A DNA stretch of 64,000 bases from Theocolax elegans (lineage: Eukaryota; Arthropoda; Insecta; Hymenoptera; Cerocephalidae): the NCBI GenBank assembly GCA_026168455.1, contig CM047431.1:57866910-57930909 (forward strand). The letters run 5' to 3'. This document shows positions 1 to 10,843 of this stretch, piece by piece. How positions within the stretch are numbered: position 1 is the stretch's first letter; the number at the start of each line of letters is the position of its first letter. The position numbers and the translations under genes were made by a program. Below the pieces are notes generated by a model. That model worked only from the letters and a program-made list of their open reading frames with translations, was not told the origin of the DNA and made no database searches.

Positions 1-2642
1 TATCCGATATCGCGCACAATTTGCAATTACCACTACTAATGTTTGATACGTTTAAAACGCATCTACACATAATCCTCCTTTGTCTATCGCGGGGAATTTT
101 CATTACGATTGCTGATTCTGGGAAACGTTCATCGTCTAATTTTCAATGTCGTTTATTTTTTTCTTTCTTGTTGTTGTTATTATTTCGAAATTTTGAAAAG
201 AGAATGTAATTTTATTGTAATAAAACAATTCGGCGTTCCTTTTACGAAAAATAGCACGTTTTAATTTATGGAAAAGAGGGACCTGCATATTACCGAATGT
301 AACTTTTGGTTAAAAATTGGTTTAACGTTGTAATTAACAAATCATTTTCAAGTTTACATTGCATTGTTTAGCATGACACGCGAGAAAAGATTCTGCGACT
401 ATTTACACCAAAGCTGTAATTATTCCAAAATTCTGATTTTTTTGGGTATTTGAAAAGTGCTAGTCTTTGTGCGGTTCGTCGAATTAATCGTGTTAACTGC
501 TGGATAACCAATAAAGGTTAACCTAATATTTAAATATAAAACATTAATTAAAAAAAAAAACATACTCTTTGGTCAATAATTTCGTAAGCGGGTCGGAATT
601 ATATTTGACATCTTAATTTTTCTCGAATACGTAGCTAGGATATACCCCTGAAATTGCATCGCGACATACACGCGAATCGACGTTTATTTCGATTAAATTA
701 ACCGAAAACAACAAATTCTCGTCAATTATCGGTCTATAAACAGGCATACGTAATAGGTGCAGGATTAACCAACCTAAATTAGTTCGCCAAATTTAACATA
801 AACGAATCATCGATATATACGAGGAGTGATTGTCATTAACGAAACGAACCACAGCGCGACAATGAAAATGTTTAAATAATAATAATAATAATAATAATAA
901 TAAGAAAGACGAAAGGTATAAGACTACCTCCATTGGTCTGAAGATCTTTGAAAGAGAATCCCCTCGAGCTAATCCGCTTACATGGAAATAAATCGCGACC
1001 ACTTAACGAACGATTACAAGCCAATAAAATATTCAGAGAGAGAGAGAGAAAGAGAGGGAGAGAGCGAGAGAGAGAGAGAGAGCCTCTTATACCCCGAATA
1101 TTCGAAAGAGGGGTAGGAAAGCCAGAAGAAAAGACTCGGAGGGGTTGGAAATCCAAGAGACCCGAAATTGCCCTGTAAAGCGCGCCGTAAATTTTCACCA
1201 CCGTCCTCGTAAACCATATCTCTCTTTTCGCTCTCCTCCTTAACTTAGACGAGGGGTGGAAAGAAAGAAAAAAGAAATAAACCTACATAGGGTCAGAAGT
1301 GTCACCGATTCTCAAGTATAAACTTCACGGATTCCTCGTTTCATCGATCGAGATTTTTCATCCTTATTTTCTTCATCGATACAGGGAAATTACGAGCTAT
1401 AGTTTGATGGTATCGAATGATTTGACAAAGCGAGTAAAAATAATTGCAAAAAAGAAAATATAAATAATTAAATTGGAAGTGTAATCGTAGAAAAAATTAA
1501 TGCACGCGAGCGCTCTATCAAAATAGGTACATGCATCACATTTTTACGCTCGTTAAAATAATATTATTCTCTCGTGTTGTGCCTTCACTCCAACAAAAGA
1601 TCTGCATATCTGTATACATATATGTGTATGTGGGTACGAGTGTATAATACATACGTATATACGTATACCGAGTATGTATCGAGTCGATTATCGAAACGTT
1701 ACACGGATGCGCGCATTTCAAAGCGATCGGCTATTATTGAATCGGTAATCAATTGAATAACTCGGTATCGATGAATATTTGAAAAGAAAAAAGAAACCTA
1801 ATAAATATGTAAAGGTTTGTATGAACGCTAACTAGTATAGGTTAATAAAAATAAAGTTAATCAAATATTTACACCTCCGCGAAATTTTAATGTACCAAAA
1901 TTTTTTTATCGCGCAATATTATATTTAAACGAATATGTGCGAAATAATTATGTTTCGCAGACAAAAGCTGGTAGATAAAATTAGATTATTTAGAGATCTG
2001 TTTTAAATTATCTATATGAGGAATAGGTCGGTTTAAGGTAACTCTGATTCCCGAGTTGCATATATTGTCAATTAAATGAGCACGCGAAATATTTGTAAAA
2101 ATACTGTTAATTCGCATAATTATATTGTTTGAAAAAATATAATTATAATTTTTTCATTTCCATGTAAGTATAACTTTTTCAAATGAAAATTAATGTACTT
2201 TGTAGATCAAAGGTATGTTAAAGCATGCGCATTATTTGAATGAATTCAAAAAACCGGCAACTATGTTTGTGGCCCAGACGCTGTATCTATATTGTTTACA
2301 TAATATATCGACTATTAATATTTATTAATTATATTCATTTTGTTCGATAATTTCTACTTTTTTCACATGCTTTGAAACTATTATGCTAGTTTGTGAGTTT
2401 TTATTGTATCCAGTGTTTACGTATATAATCAATTTAAATTTGTGCAATTTTGTTGTTTAAAAACTTTCGTTGTTCAAAGTGAACGATCAGCCATGATTTC
2501 ACGCGTACATTGGCATCCTCTTTAATGTATATAGATTTTATAATATTCTACAAATCTGTACACCGTTACACATTGTCTTTATTGAAAAAAACTACTATTG
2601 AAAAAAATATAATATAATTGACCTTGTCCGACGATAACAACG
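1..2642. other. Non-coding AT-rich stretch, no gene seen
   Basis: This is AT-rich sequence with no open frame that resembles a protein. It holds an (AAT)n run at about 877-902 and a (GA)n microsatellite at about 1037-1081. If the minus-strand host gene continues downstream of its exon at 3068-3285, this stretch is part of its next intron; no further exon with matching phase and splice signals is visible here. Confidence 0.5.
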
Positions 2643-3067
2643 AACATACAGCCGATTCGACGGGAGAGGAAAAAAAATCAAAAATTTGGGATTTCGCTAG
2701 AGAAGGAGCGCATTGGAGCGATAGACGTAAAAGCAGCAGTAGGTCCGATAAGTGGGTCTTGGTTCGGGTAACCACGAGAGCCTGGTCAGGGATGATTCGT
2801 AGGACGAAGCAACGGAAAAAAGCAAGTGTAAAGCTCGGGAAGGCGGTGTGGATAGAGCGTGTGCGGAACACGAGCGAGGTCAGAGGATCGATCGCGCGCT
2901 AGTCGCACAGGCTGGTGAGTGGTTGTGGTGTGTGCGTGTCTGCGTGCGTGTGTGTGTGTGCTGAACAGAAAAGCTCTCTCCCTCTCTCTCTCGGAGTTGG
3001 TCCGAAGAGGGGTCGATGGCCATTATACGAGGAGAGGAAGGGGAGGAGGGGGGTATGCGGGGCTCAC

Positions 3068-3285
3068 CTGGCCGAGGGTCGCCGCGGAGGAACCCGGCTG
3101 CTGGGGCTGGTGCGGCGTGGCCGAGATCGGCGTTAGAGGCGTATGGGGCGTATGGGGCGTGTGGGGCGTGTGCGGCGTCAGCGGCGTGTGGTACTGCTGG
3201 CTGCTGTCACCGCCGGTGCTTCGCATCTCGAGGTCCGGGCTCGTCTCGTACCCGTCGTCCCGTGCCTCTTGCTTCACCATCACGC
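3068..3285 (-). CDS. Coding exon (copy 1) of an unidentified, transcription-factor-like host gene
   Basis: A 218-nt exon read on the minus strand. The acceptor is TTTTGCAG just above 3285, and the donor CAG^GTGAGCC lies at 3068/3067. It enters with two bases (GC) completing a split codon and ends on a codon boundary, giving 72 full codons that begin VMVKQEARDDGYETSPDLEM and end AATLGQ. The middle is a run of TPH repeats (TPHTPHTPHTPHTPL), so many proline-directed Ser/Thr sites. Only this frame is open: the other two hit stops early. The VKQE core is a possible sumoylation-type motif of the kind often seen in transcription factors, but no domain is present and I do not recognise the gene. The next exon downstream would lie to the left of the window or in 1-3067, where none is seen. 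Confidence 0.75.
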
Positions 3286-4200
3286 CTGCAAAAGACATAT
3301 TCCTCCGATATTACCGTTCATTCCATCCACAACTCTCTAACCTAGATACCTTTATAAACAACGCCAACTCGGTCTGATTAATAAATTACCACTTTCCTTT
3401 ACCACCCGCCAAAGTTTATTTCATTTTTAGACACAAATGCGCGCCTACAATTTTTTCGATCTCCGAGAGAGATACTTAAATTCAACGAAAATGTCCCTAA
3501 CTAACCAAAATTTCAGAATAGCAAGTCTGTATTAGTCGCGTTCACCTTTAAAGATACTCTCGAAACGTCTACGAGTGAGTGAATCGGTATCCATTCTAAT
3601 CAAGGTAAATATGTCAAACTTGAAGAGTCAAGTCATGACAGCAAACGTAACCTCCTTTTTATTTTTCGAGGGAAATTTAACCCTTGTATAGATATGGATT
3701 TCATTTCTCAAATTCGAAGTAGCTATTTTACATAAAAGTAGGTAAAACCTGTTACTTATTTTTATTCGGGATGAAACCATTTTTCCCATTGTATTCATCC
3801 ATAATTACAAGATCAAAAGGCGCGACGGCGCGTGACGCACGTATATAAAGACGCGTAAGCCATATAATACAGCTAACTAGCCCCTCGACTGTTATTTTCA
3901 TAAATAATTCATTTTTTTTTAACTTTACAAAAATTACTTATAAAAATGACATTAAAATTTGTTTTAGCAAATCGGAACATGAAATTAAAAAATTTTACGT
4001 ATATTTAAAATATTTTTTATTTAAGCAGTTTTAATCATTATTTAAGATTTTATGCCATTATATTTAAAATAATTGTATCAAAAGCAAAAGCACTATATGT
4101 AATTTACTTTTCATTTATTTATTTACGTTAATATCCGAATGACAGATTTGACGAAACTGAATGAAAATAAATTCCAGGTGTATATATATATATATATATA

Positions 4201-5194
4201 TGGGGTATTCCACGCGAAGTGGTCCGATCAAAATTTTAAAATGCACCAAATTTTGGGTACACTTTGCAAATGTTTTTCAGAATACAGAAAAAAATTTTTA
4301 GGTACTGGAATCTATTTGCTCAAAAGTTATTCTAACTTCAAAAAGTGAATTTTTCCATATTTTTTTCAACACCAGCTGGGTTTACCGCTATATAACTCAA
4401 AATCTATCAACTTTTACTATAGAACATTATATGTAACATTCGTTGCTAATTATATCTAGAATTTATTCTTCTGGGTTAGAATTTCTAATCTCAAGGTCAA
4501 TGTTACATAAACTACATGTCAATATTCAACTTGAAAAAAGTGCAAGTGCGCCATCTTTGATTTTTTCATCCAAAAGTCTAAAAGAAAGCTTGGAGCAATA
4601 CCTTTCAAATGGTCTGTAGCATTTTTATGGCCTCCAATTCTGTAAAAAGTTATGACAATTTAAAGAAACACGAAATTTTTAAAAAATTTAAATGGGAATT
4701 ACCATGTTAATTTTTGTGAATTTTTGTCTTTCTTTAAATTGTCATAACTTTTTACAGAATTGGAGGCCATAAAAATGCTACAGACCATTTGAAAGGTATT
4801 GCTCCAAGCTTTCTTTTAGACTTTTGGATGAAAAAATCAAAGGTGGCGCACTTGCACTTTTTTCAAGTTGAATATTGACATGTAGTTTATGTAACATTGA
4901 CCTTGAGATTAGAAATTCTAACCCAGAAGAATAAATTCTAGATATAATTAGCAACGAATGTTACATATAATGTTCTATAGTAAAAGTTGATAGATTTTGA
5001 GTTATATAGCGGTAAACCCAGCTGGTGTTGAAAAAAATATGGAAAAATTCACTTTTGAAGTTAGAATAACTTTTGAGCAAATAGATTCCAGTACCTAAAA
5101 ATTTTTTCTGTATTCTGAAAAACATTTGCAAAGTGTACCCAAAATTTGGTGCATTTTAAAATTTTGATCGGACCACTTCACGTGGAATACCCCA
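4201..5194. mobile_element. Long-arm foldback (palindromic) element, family A
   Basis: This is an almost perfect palindrome of 994 bp with arms of about 480 bp and a short central spacer near 4685-4725. The left end begins TGGGGTATTCCACGCGAAGT, and the right end is its reverse complement apart from one base. Both ends abut TA dinucleotide runs, so the element may have inserted into a TA microsatellite, and a target duplication cannot be read. There is no transposase; short open frames inside it are not convincing. It is a non-autonomous DNA element. A second copy occurs at 7221-8218 only because of the segmental duplication. Confidence 0.85.
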
Positions 5195-5320
5195 TATATA
5201 TATATATACACACATTGTATTAATCGAGTTTTTACGATGAAAAAAGATCGTTTGGCTAAAAGCAATTGCTAGCCTATTTTCATATACTTTTACCATTGTA
5301 GTCGTTGTAAGTTTCCCATA

Positions 5321-5585
5321 CACGGAGAGAAAAGATTTAGGTAATTTTACGAAGCTTTCTGTAGATATTTACTAAAATTTTCATTAACGCGGTAACATAC
5401 TGCCAAAACCCAAAAAATTACTAAACTTTTTGTCAATTTGTTACTGATCTTTCTATCAATTTTTACTGAAAGTCTACATTTTTAATAAAAGTTCAATAAT
5501 TTTTATGCGTAGTATGTTACCGCGTTAAGTAACAATAAAAGTGAAATTTTAGAAAAATTTATACTGAAATATTTCTCTCTCCGTG
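5321..5585. mobile_element. MITE with CACGGAGA termini, copy 1
   Basis: The element starts CACGGAGAGAAA and ends TTTCTCTCTCCGTG. It is flanked on both sides by TA, consistent with a TA target duplication, and has an internal inverted pair around TTAACGCGGTAACATACT. It has no coding capacity. The same ends are found on the unrelated-bodied element at 17799-18013. Confidence 0.8.
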
Positions 5586-6087
5586 TAGAGGCATCATTTC
5601 ATAAATAAGATATTTGAACAACCCTCGTTTAAATACACACCCTCGCTACCGCTTAATAACCAACATACAGCCGATTCGACGGGAGAGGAAAAAAAATCAA
5701 AAATTTGGGATTTCGCTAGAGAAGGAGCGCATTGGAGCGATAGACGTAAAAGCAGCAGTAGGTCCGATAAGTGGGTCTTGGTTCGGGTAACCACGAGAGC
5801 CTGGTCAGGGATGATTCGTAGGACGAAGCAACGGAAAAAAAGCAAGTGTAAAGCTCGGGAAGGCGGTGTGGATAGAGCGTGTGCGGAACACGAGCGAGGT
5901 CAGAGGATCGATCGCGCGCTAGTCGCACAGGCTGGTGAGTGGTTGTGGTGTGTGCGTGTCTGCGTGCGTGTGTGTGTGTGCTGAACAGAAAAGCTCTCTC
6001 CCTCTCTCTCTCGGAGTTGGTCCGAAGAGGGGTCGATGGCCATTATACGAGGAGAGGAAGGGGAGGAGGGGGGTATGCGGGGCTCAC

Positions 6088-6305
6088 CTGGCCGAGGGTC
6101 GCCGCGGAGGAACCCGGCTGCTGGGGCTGGTGCGGCGTGGCCGAGATCGGCGTTAGAGGCGTATGGGGCGTATGGGGCGTGTGGGGCGTGTGCGGCGTCA
6201 GCGGCGTGTGGTACTGCTGGCTGCTGTCACCGCCGGTGCTTCGCATCTCGAGGTCCGGGCTCGTCTCGTACCCGTCGTCCCGTGCCTCTTGCTTCACCAT
6301 CACGC
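6088..6305 (-). CDS. Coding exon (copy 2), identical duplicate of the 3068-3285 exon
   Basis: The same 218-nt exon, with identical splice sites and identical predicted 72-codon peptide, carried by the second tandem unit. It is the copy nearer the upstream exon at 9075-9133. The length is not a multiple of three. If both copies were spliced in, copy 1 would be read GCG TGA, giving a stop at its second codon. Only one copy at a time can therefore give a full product. Whether both copies are real in the genome depends on whether the 3-kb duplication is real. Confidence 0.72.
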
Positions 6306-7220
6306 CTGCAAAAGACATATTCCTCCGATATTACCGTTCATTCCATCCACAACTCTCTAACCTAGATACCTTTATAAACAACGCCAACTCGGTCTGATTA
6401 ATAAATTACCACTTTCCTTTACCACCCGCCAAAGTTTATTTCATTTTTAGACACAAATGCGCGCCTACAATTTTTTCGATCTCCGAGAGAGATACTTAAA
6501 TTCAACGAAAATGTCCCTAACTAACCAAAATTTCAGAATAGCAAGTCTGTATTAGTCGCGTTCACCTTTAAAGATACTCTCGAAACGTCTACGAGTGAGT
6601 GAATCGGTATCCATTCTAATCAAGGTAAATGTCAAACTTGAAGAATCAAATCATGACAGCAAAAGTAACCTCCTTTTTATTTTTCGAGGGAAATTTAACC
6701 CTTGTATAGATATGGATTTCATTTCTCAAATTCGAAGTAGCTATTTTACATAAAAGTAGGTAAAACCTGTTACTTATTTTTATTCGGGATGAAACCATTT
6801 TTTCCCATTGTATTCATCCATAATTACAAGATCAAAAGGCGCGACGGCGCGTGACGCACGTATATAAAGACGCGTAAGCCATATAATACAGCTAACTAGC
6901 CCCTCGACTGTTATTTTCATAAATAATTCATTTTTTTTTTAACTTTACAAAAATTACTTATAAAAATGACATTAAAATTTGTTTTAGCAAATCGGAACAT
7001 GAAATTAAAAAATTTTACGTATATTTAAAATATTTTTTATTTAAGCAGTTTTAATCATTATTTAAGATTTTATGCCATTATATTTAAAATAATTGTATCA
7101 AAAGCAAAAGCACTATATGTAATTTACTTTTCATTTATTTATTTACGTTAATATCCGAATGACAGATTTGACGAAACTGAATGAAAATAAATTCCAGGTG
7201 TATATATATATAGATATATA

Positions 7221-8218
7221 TGGGGTATTCCACGCGAAGTGGTCCGATCAAAATTTTAAAATGCACCAAATTTTGGGTACACTTTGCAAATGTTTTTCAG
7301 AATACAGAAAAAAATTTTTAGGTACTGGAATCTATTTGCTCAAAAGTTATTCTAACTTCAAAAAGTGAATTTTTCCATATTTTTTTCAACACCAGCTGGG
7401 TTTACCGCTATATAACTCAAAATCTATCAACTTTTACTATAGAACATTATATGTAACATTCGTTGCTAATTATATCTAGAATTTATTCTTCTGGGTTAGA
7501 ATTTCTAATCTCAAGGTCAATGTTACATAAACTACATGTCAATATTCAACTTGAAAAAAGTGCAAGTGCGCCATCTTTGATTTTTTCATCCAAAAGTCTA
7601 AAAGAAAGCTTGGAGCAATACCTTTCAAATGGTCTGTAGCATTTTTATGGCCTCCAATTCTGTAAAAAGTTATGACAATTTAAAGAAACACGAAATTTTT
7701 TAAAAAATTTAAATGGGAATTACCATGTTAATTTTTGTGAATTTTTTGTCTTTCTTTAAATTGTCATAACTTTTTACAGAATTGGAGGCCATAAAAATGC
7801 TACAGACCATTTGAAAGGTATTGCTCCAAGCTTTCTTTTAGACTTTTGGATGAAAAAATCAAAGGTGGCGCACTTGCACTTTTTTCAAGTTGAATATTGA
7901 CATGTAGTTTATGTAACATTGACCTTGAGATTAGAAATTCTAACCCAGAAGAATAAATTCTAGATATAATTAGCAACGAATGTTACATATAATGTTCTAT
8001 AGTAAAAGTTGATAGATTTTGAGTTATATAGCGGTAAACCCAGCTGGTGTTGAAAAAAATATGGAAAAATTCACTTTTTGAAGTTAGAATAACTTTTGAG
8101 CAAATAGATTCCAGTACCTAAAAATTTTTTTCTGTATTCTGAAAAACATTTGCAAAGTGTACCCAAAATTTGGTGCATTTTAAAATTTTGATCGGACCAC
8201 TTCACGTGGAATACCCCA
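7221..8218. mobile_element. Long-arm foldback element, family A (duplicate copy)
   Basis: This is the copy of the 4201-5194 foldback within duplication unit 2. Arms and termini are the same, with homopolymer length differences such as one extra A or T near the centre. It was not an independent insertion, because its flanks are also duplicated. Confidence 0.85.
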
Positions 8219-8345
8219 TATATATATATATACACACATTGTATTAATCGAGTTTTTACGATGAAAAAAGATCGTTTGGCTAAAAGCAATTGCTAGCCTA
8301 TTTTTCATATACTTTTACCATTGTAGTCGTTGTAAGTTTCCCATA

Positions 8346-8612
8346 CACGGAGAGAAAAGATTTAGGTAATTTTACGAAGCTTTCTGTAGATATTTACTAA
8401 AATTTTCATTAACGCGGTAACATACTGCCAAAACCCAAAAAATTACTAAACTTTTTGTCAATTTGTTACTGATCTTTCTATCAATTTTTACTGAAAGTCT
8501 ACTAATTTTTAATAAAAGTTCAATAATTTTTATGCGTAGTATGTTACCGCGTTAAGTAACAATAAAAGTGAAATTTTAGAAAAATTTATACTGAAATATT
8601 TCTCTCTCCGTG
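8346..8612. mobile_element. MITE with CACGGAGA termini, copy in duplication unit 2
   Basis: This is the duplicate of 5321-5585, carried by the 3-kb tandem duplication. Ends and flanking TA are unchanged, with a small internal length difference near 8501-8506. Confidence 0.8.
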
Positions 8613-8690
8613 TAGAGGCATCATTTCATAAATAAGATATTTGAACAACCCTCGTTTAAATACACACCCTCGCTACCGCTTAATAACCAA

Positions 8691-9474
8691 TAAACAGCCG
8701 TTCGATCCTAAAAGCTAAAGATAAAAACAAAAAAAAAGGTAATAACACCGATAATTGAATGTACCTTATTTTATTTGAGTTTCCTAAGCGTAATCGAGCG
8801 AATTTAAGAGAGAAGACAATCGCTGCGATCAACCGAGAGGAGGGCGCGTCTATACCGGCCACATGTTTAAAACACGGTAGCCGTAAGAAGTTTTACGGCA
8901 CAGTAAAATTAGTTACCGACTTGGCAAGTCCTTTGTGGCGGATTTTAAATGCCAATAAAAAAATAAATACGTAAGAGCGTTCGAGTTACTTTGTATAAAG
9001 TATACATCCTCTCGCGATGATAAGCCTTTTCAGCGAGTTAATTAATTTTCTATAAACTAGATTGTGGGTCTCACCTGAGCAGTTCATCGTCGCGCCATTC
9101 GGTACGCCGTTTGACACGGGTGACGGATATGACCTGAAATCAAATAAAAATTGATTTGTCAGTATATACCTTATACGGTAATTTATTATTTAAATTCTTA
9201 AATAAGGTATATGCCCATACACTTAAACATGTAGACCCCCATATACGCCTTAATTACTCTACAGGGTGTGTAATTTAGGTTATTAGAGTATATACTCCAC
9301 CCGGAGAGGAGGAAGTACATGTATATATATATAATCGATTCGACTACTTGTCCCTCGAATCGGTATATTGTAAAGATTGTCAACCTCGAAAATGCGGGAA
9401 AAAAAAAATAAGTAAAATTATTCGATATCATACGAAATCAATGTGTGTTTATAACGTCTAAAAACGTACAGGTA
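8691..9474. other. Intron sequence around the 59-nt exon, otherwise featureless
   Basis: Apart from the exon at 9075-9133 this stretch is unremarkable AT-rich DNA with a short TA run near 9322-9333. The sequence ACAGGGTGTGTAATTT at about 9261-9276 resembles one end of a mariner-type element, but no partner end was found. Confidence 0.4.
9075..9133 (-). CDS. Short coding exon of the same host gene, upstream of the duplicated exon
   Basis: A 59-nt minus-strand exon. The acceptor is a T-rich tract ending GATTTCAG above 9133, and the donor is CTCAG^GTGAGACC at 9075/9074. Read with one base completing the previous codon it encodes SYPSPVSNGVPNGATMNCS plus a trailing G. That G joins GC of either 218-nt exon to make a Gly codon and leads into VMVKQE. 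The reading frame, Ser/Pro/Gly/Asn-rich composition and splice phases agree with the downstream exon, which is why I place them in one gene. A second frame of the 59 nt is also open, but it gives a stop on joining the next exon. Confidence 0.68.
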
Positions 9475-10843
9475 TATGGGAGATTCCATGTGAAGTGATC
9501 CAGTTAAAAAATAGAATTTTGTTTTAATGTATGGAATCAGTAAAAAACTACTTGAATAGAGTGTAACTAAATTTTTAGACCTGAATTTCAATTAGTACCA
9601 GAGTTGTAGCCAATCAAAAAATCGAATTTTTTGAAAAAATTGACTTTCTGGCCATGTTTATCAGTTAATAACTCAAAATCTAACAATTTTTTCTTATATA
9701 CATTAAATTTGAAAAAGTTTATTAATTTCAAGAAGAATCAGTTCAAATATTTCATTTATTTTATTTTAAAACTTTGAATATAGTTATAATCAATAAAAAC
9801 CTTTATAGTAAAAAAAAGGGTTGTACGATCAAAAATATTTTATCCATCCAAGAATCTAATTCATCGATGATTAATTACCTTCAAAATGGTGCAAAGTTTG
9901 AGTGCGGCAGAGCATTTCAGACAAAGTTATGGTGTTTTTAGGCAAATTTCTTAAAAAAAGAGAGCGAAAGCATTTTTATGAAGAAAACAAACTAACCGTA
10001 TACTTGCATTCAAACAATATGGCACTATTATTCCTCAATATTACTAAAATATACTATTTATTGTTAGTTACCGATACTTTTATTTAGTTGTTATTTAAGT
10101 CTGATACTTTTAGTTATACCTGTTATATAATTGGATTTATTGGAATTATAAAAAGTTTCAGGTATTTATCCAATTATATAACAGGTATAACTGCTTATAC
10201 CTACTGTTTTGTGTTTGTAAGCAGCTTAGAGATTGAAAAGTATCAGTAACTAACATTAAATAGTATATTTTAGTAATATTGAGGAATAATAGTGCCATAT
10301 TGTTTGAATGCAAGTATACGGTTAGTTTGTTTTCTTCATAAAAATGCTTTCGCTCTCTTTTTTTAAGAAATTTGCCTAAAAACACCATAACTTTGTCTGA
10401 AATGCTCTGCCGCACTCAAACTTTGCACCTTTTTGAAGGTAATTAATCATCGATGAATTAGATTCTTGGATGGATAAAATATTTTTGATCGTACAACCCT
10501 TTTTTTTACTATAAAGGTTTTTATTGATTATAACTATATTCAAAGTTTTAAAATAAAATAAATGAAATATTTGAACTGATTCTTCTTGAAATTAATAAAC
10601 TTTTTCAAATTTAATGTATATAAGAAAAAATTGTTAGATTTTGAGTTATTAACTGATAAACATGGCCAAAAAGTCAATTTTTTCAAAAAATTCGATTTTT
10701 TGATTGGCTACAACTCTGGTACTAATTGAAATTCAGGTCTAAAAATTTAGTTACACTCTATTCAAGTAGTTTTTTACTGATTCCATACATTAAAACAAAA
10801 TTCTATTTTTTAACTGGATCACTTCACATGGAATCTCCCATAT
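9475..10843. mobile_element. Long-arm foldback element, family B
   Basis: This is a second, longer palindrome (about 1.37 kb) with arms of about 600 bp. It begins TATGGGAGATTCCATGTGAA and ends in the reverse complement. The centre (10095-10190) holds a further nested palindrome around TATACCTGTTATATAATTGG. The interior differs from family A, but the outermost 25-30 bp agree with it (consensus ATGGGRNATTCCAYGYGAAG), so both probably used the same transposase. Matching open frames appear in both arms, as expected for any palindrome. Confidence 0.85.

Larger units (their letters stand above)
2643..5661. repeat. Tandem segmental duplication, unit 1 (~3.02 kb)
   Basis: This segment is repeated immediately downstream at an offset of 3019-3020 bp and is nearly identical throughout. 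Differences are few and small, for example a short indel and several substitutions around 3611-3648 against 6631-6665. The unit carries one 218-nt host exon (3068-3285), one long foldback element (4201-5194) and one small MITE (5321-5585). The sequence ACAGCCGATTCGA opens both units, and a close variant (ACAGCCGTTCGA) follows unit 2 at 8694, so short homology may have mediated the duplication. A collapsed or duplicated haplotype in the assembly is the main alternative. Confidence 0.93.
5662..8690. repeat. Tandem segmental duplication, unit 2 (~3.03 kb)
   Basis: This is the second copy of the segment at 2643-5661. It contains the same elements in the same order: host exon at 6088-6305, foldback at 7221-8218 and MITE at 8346-8612. 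The exon is identical between copies by eye, whereas non-coding parts differ by scattered substitutions and homopolymer length changes, and one TA run in the foldback flank is interrupted (tatatatagatat at about 7205-7218). The level of difference looks allelic or very recent. Confidence 0.93.

Noticed and set aside
3023..3298. Reading 3023-3298 (minus) as a complete 91-residue protein starting MSFAG
   Set aside because: The MSFA part is the intron acceptor region and the PPPPLPLLV end is read past a strong donor; the exon 3068-3285 explains the coding signal.
9902..10415. Matching open frames starting MRQSISDK in both arms of the 9475-10843 palindrome
   Set aside because: Identity of the two is forced by the palindrome; no similarity to a known protein family is apparent.
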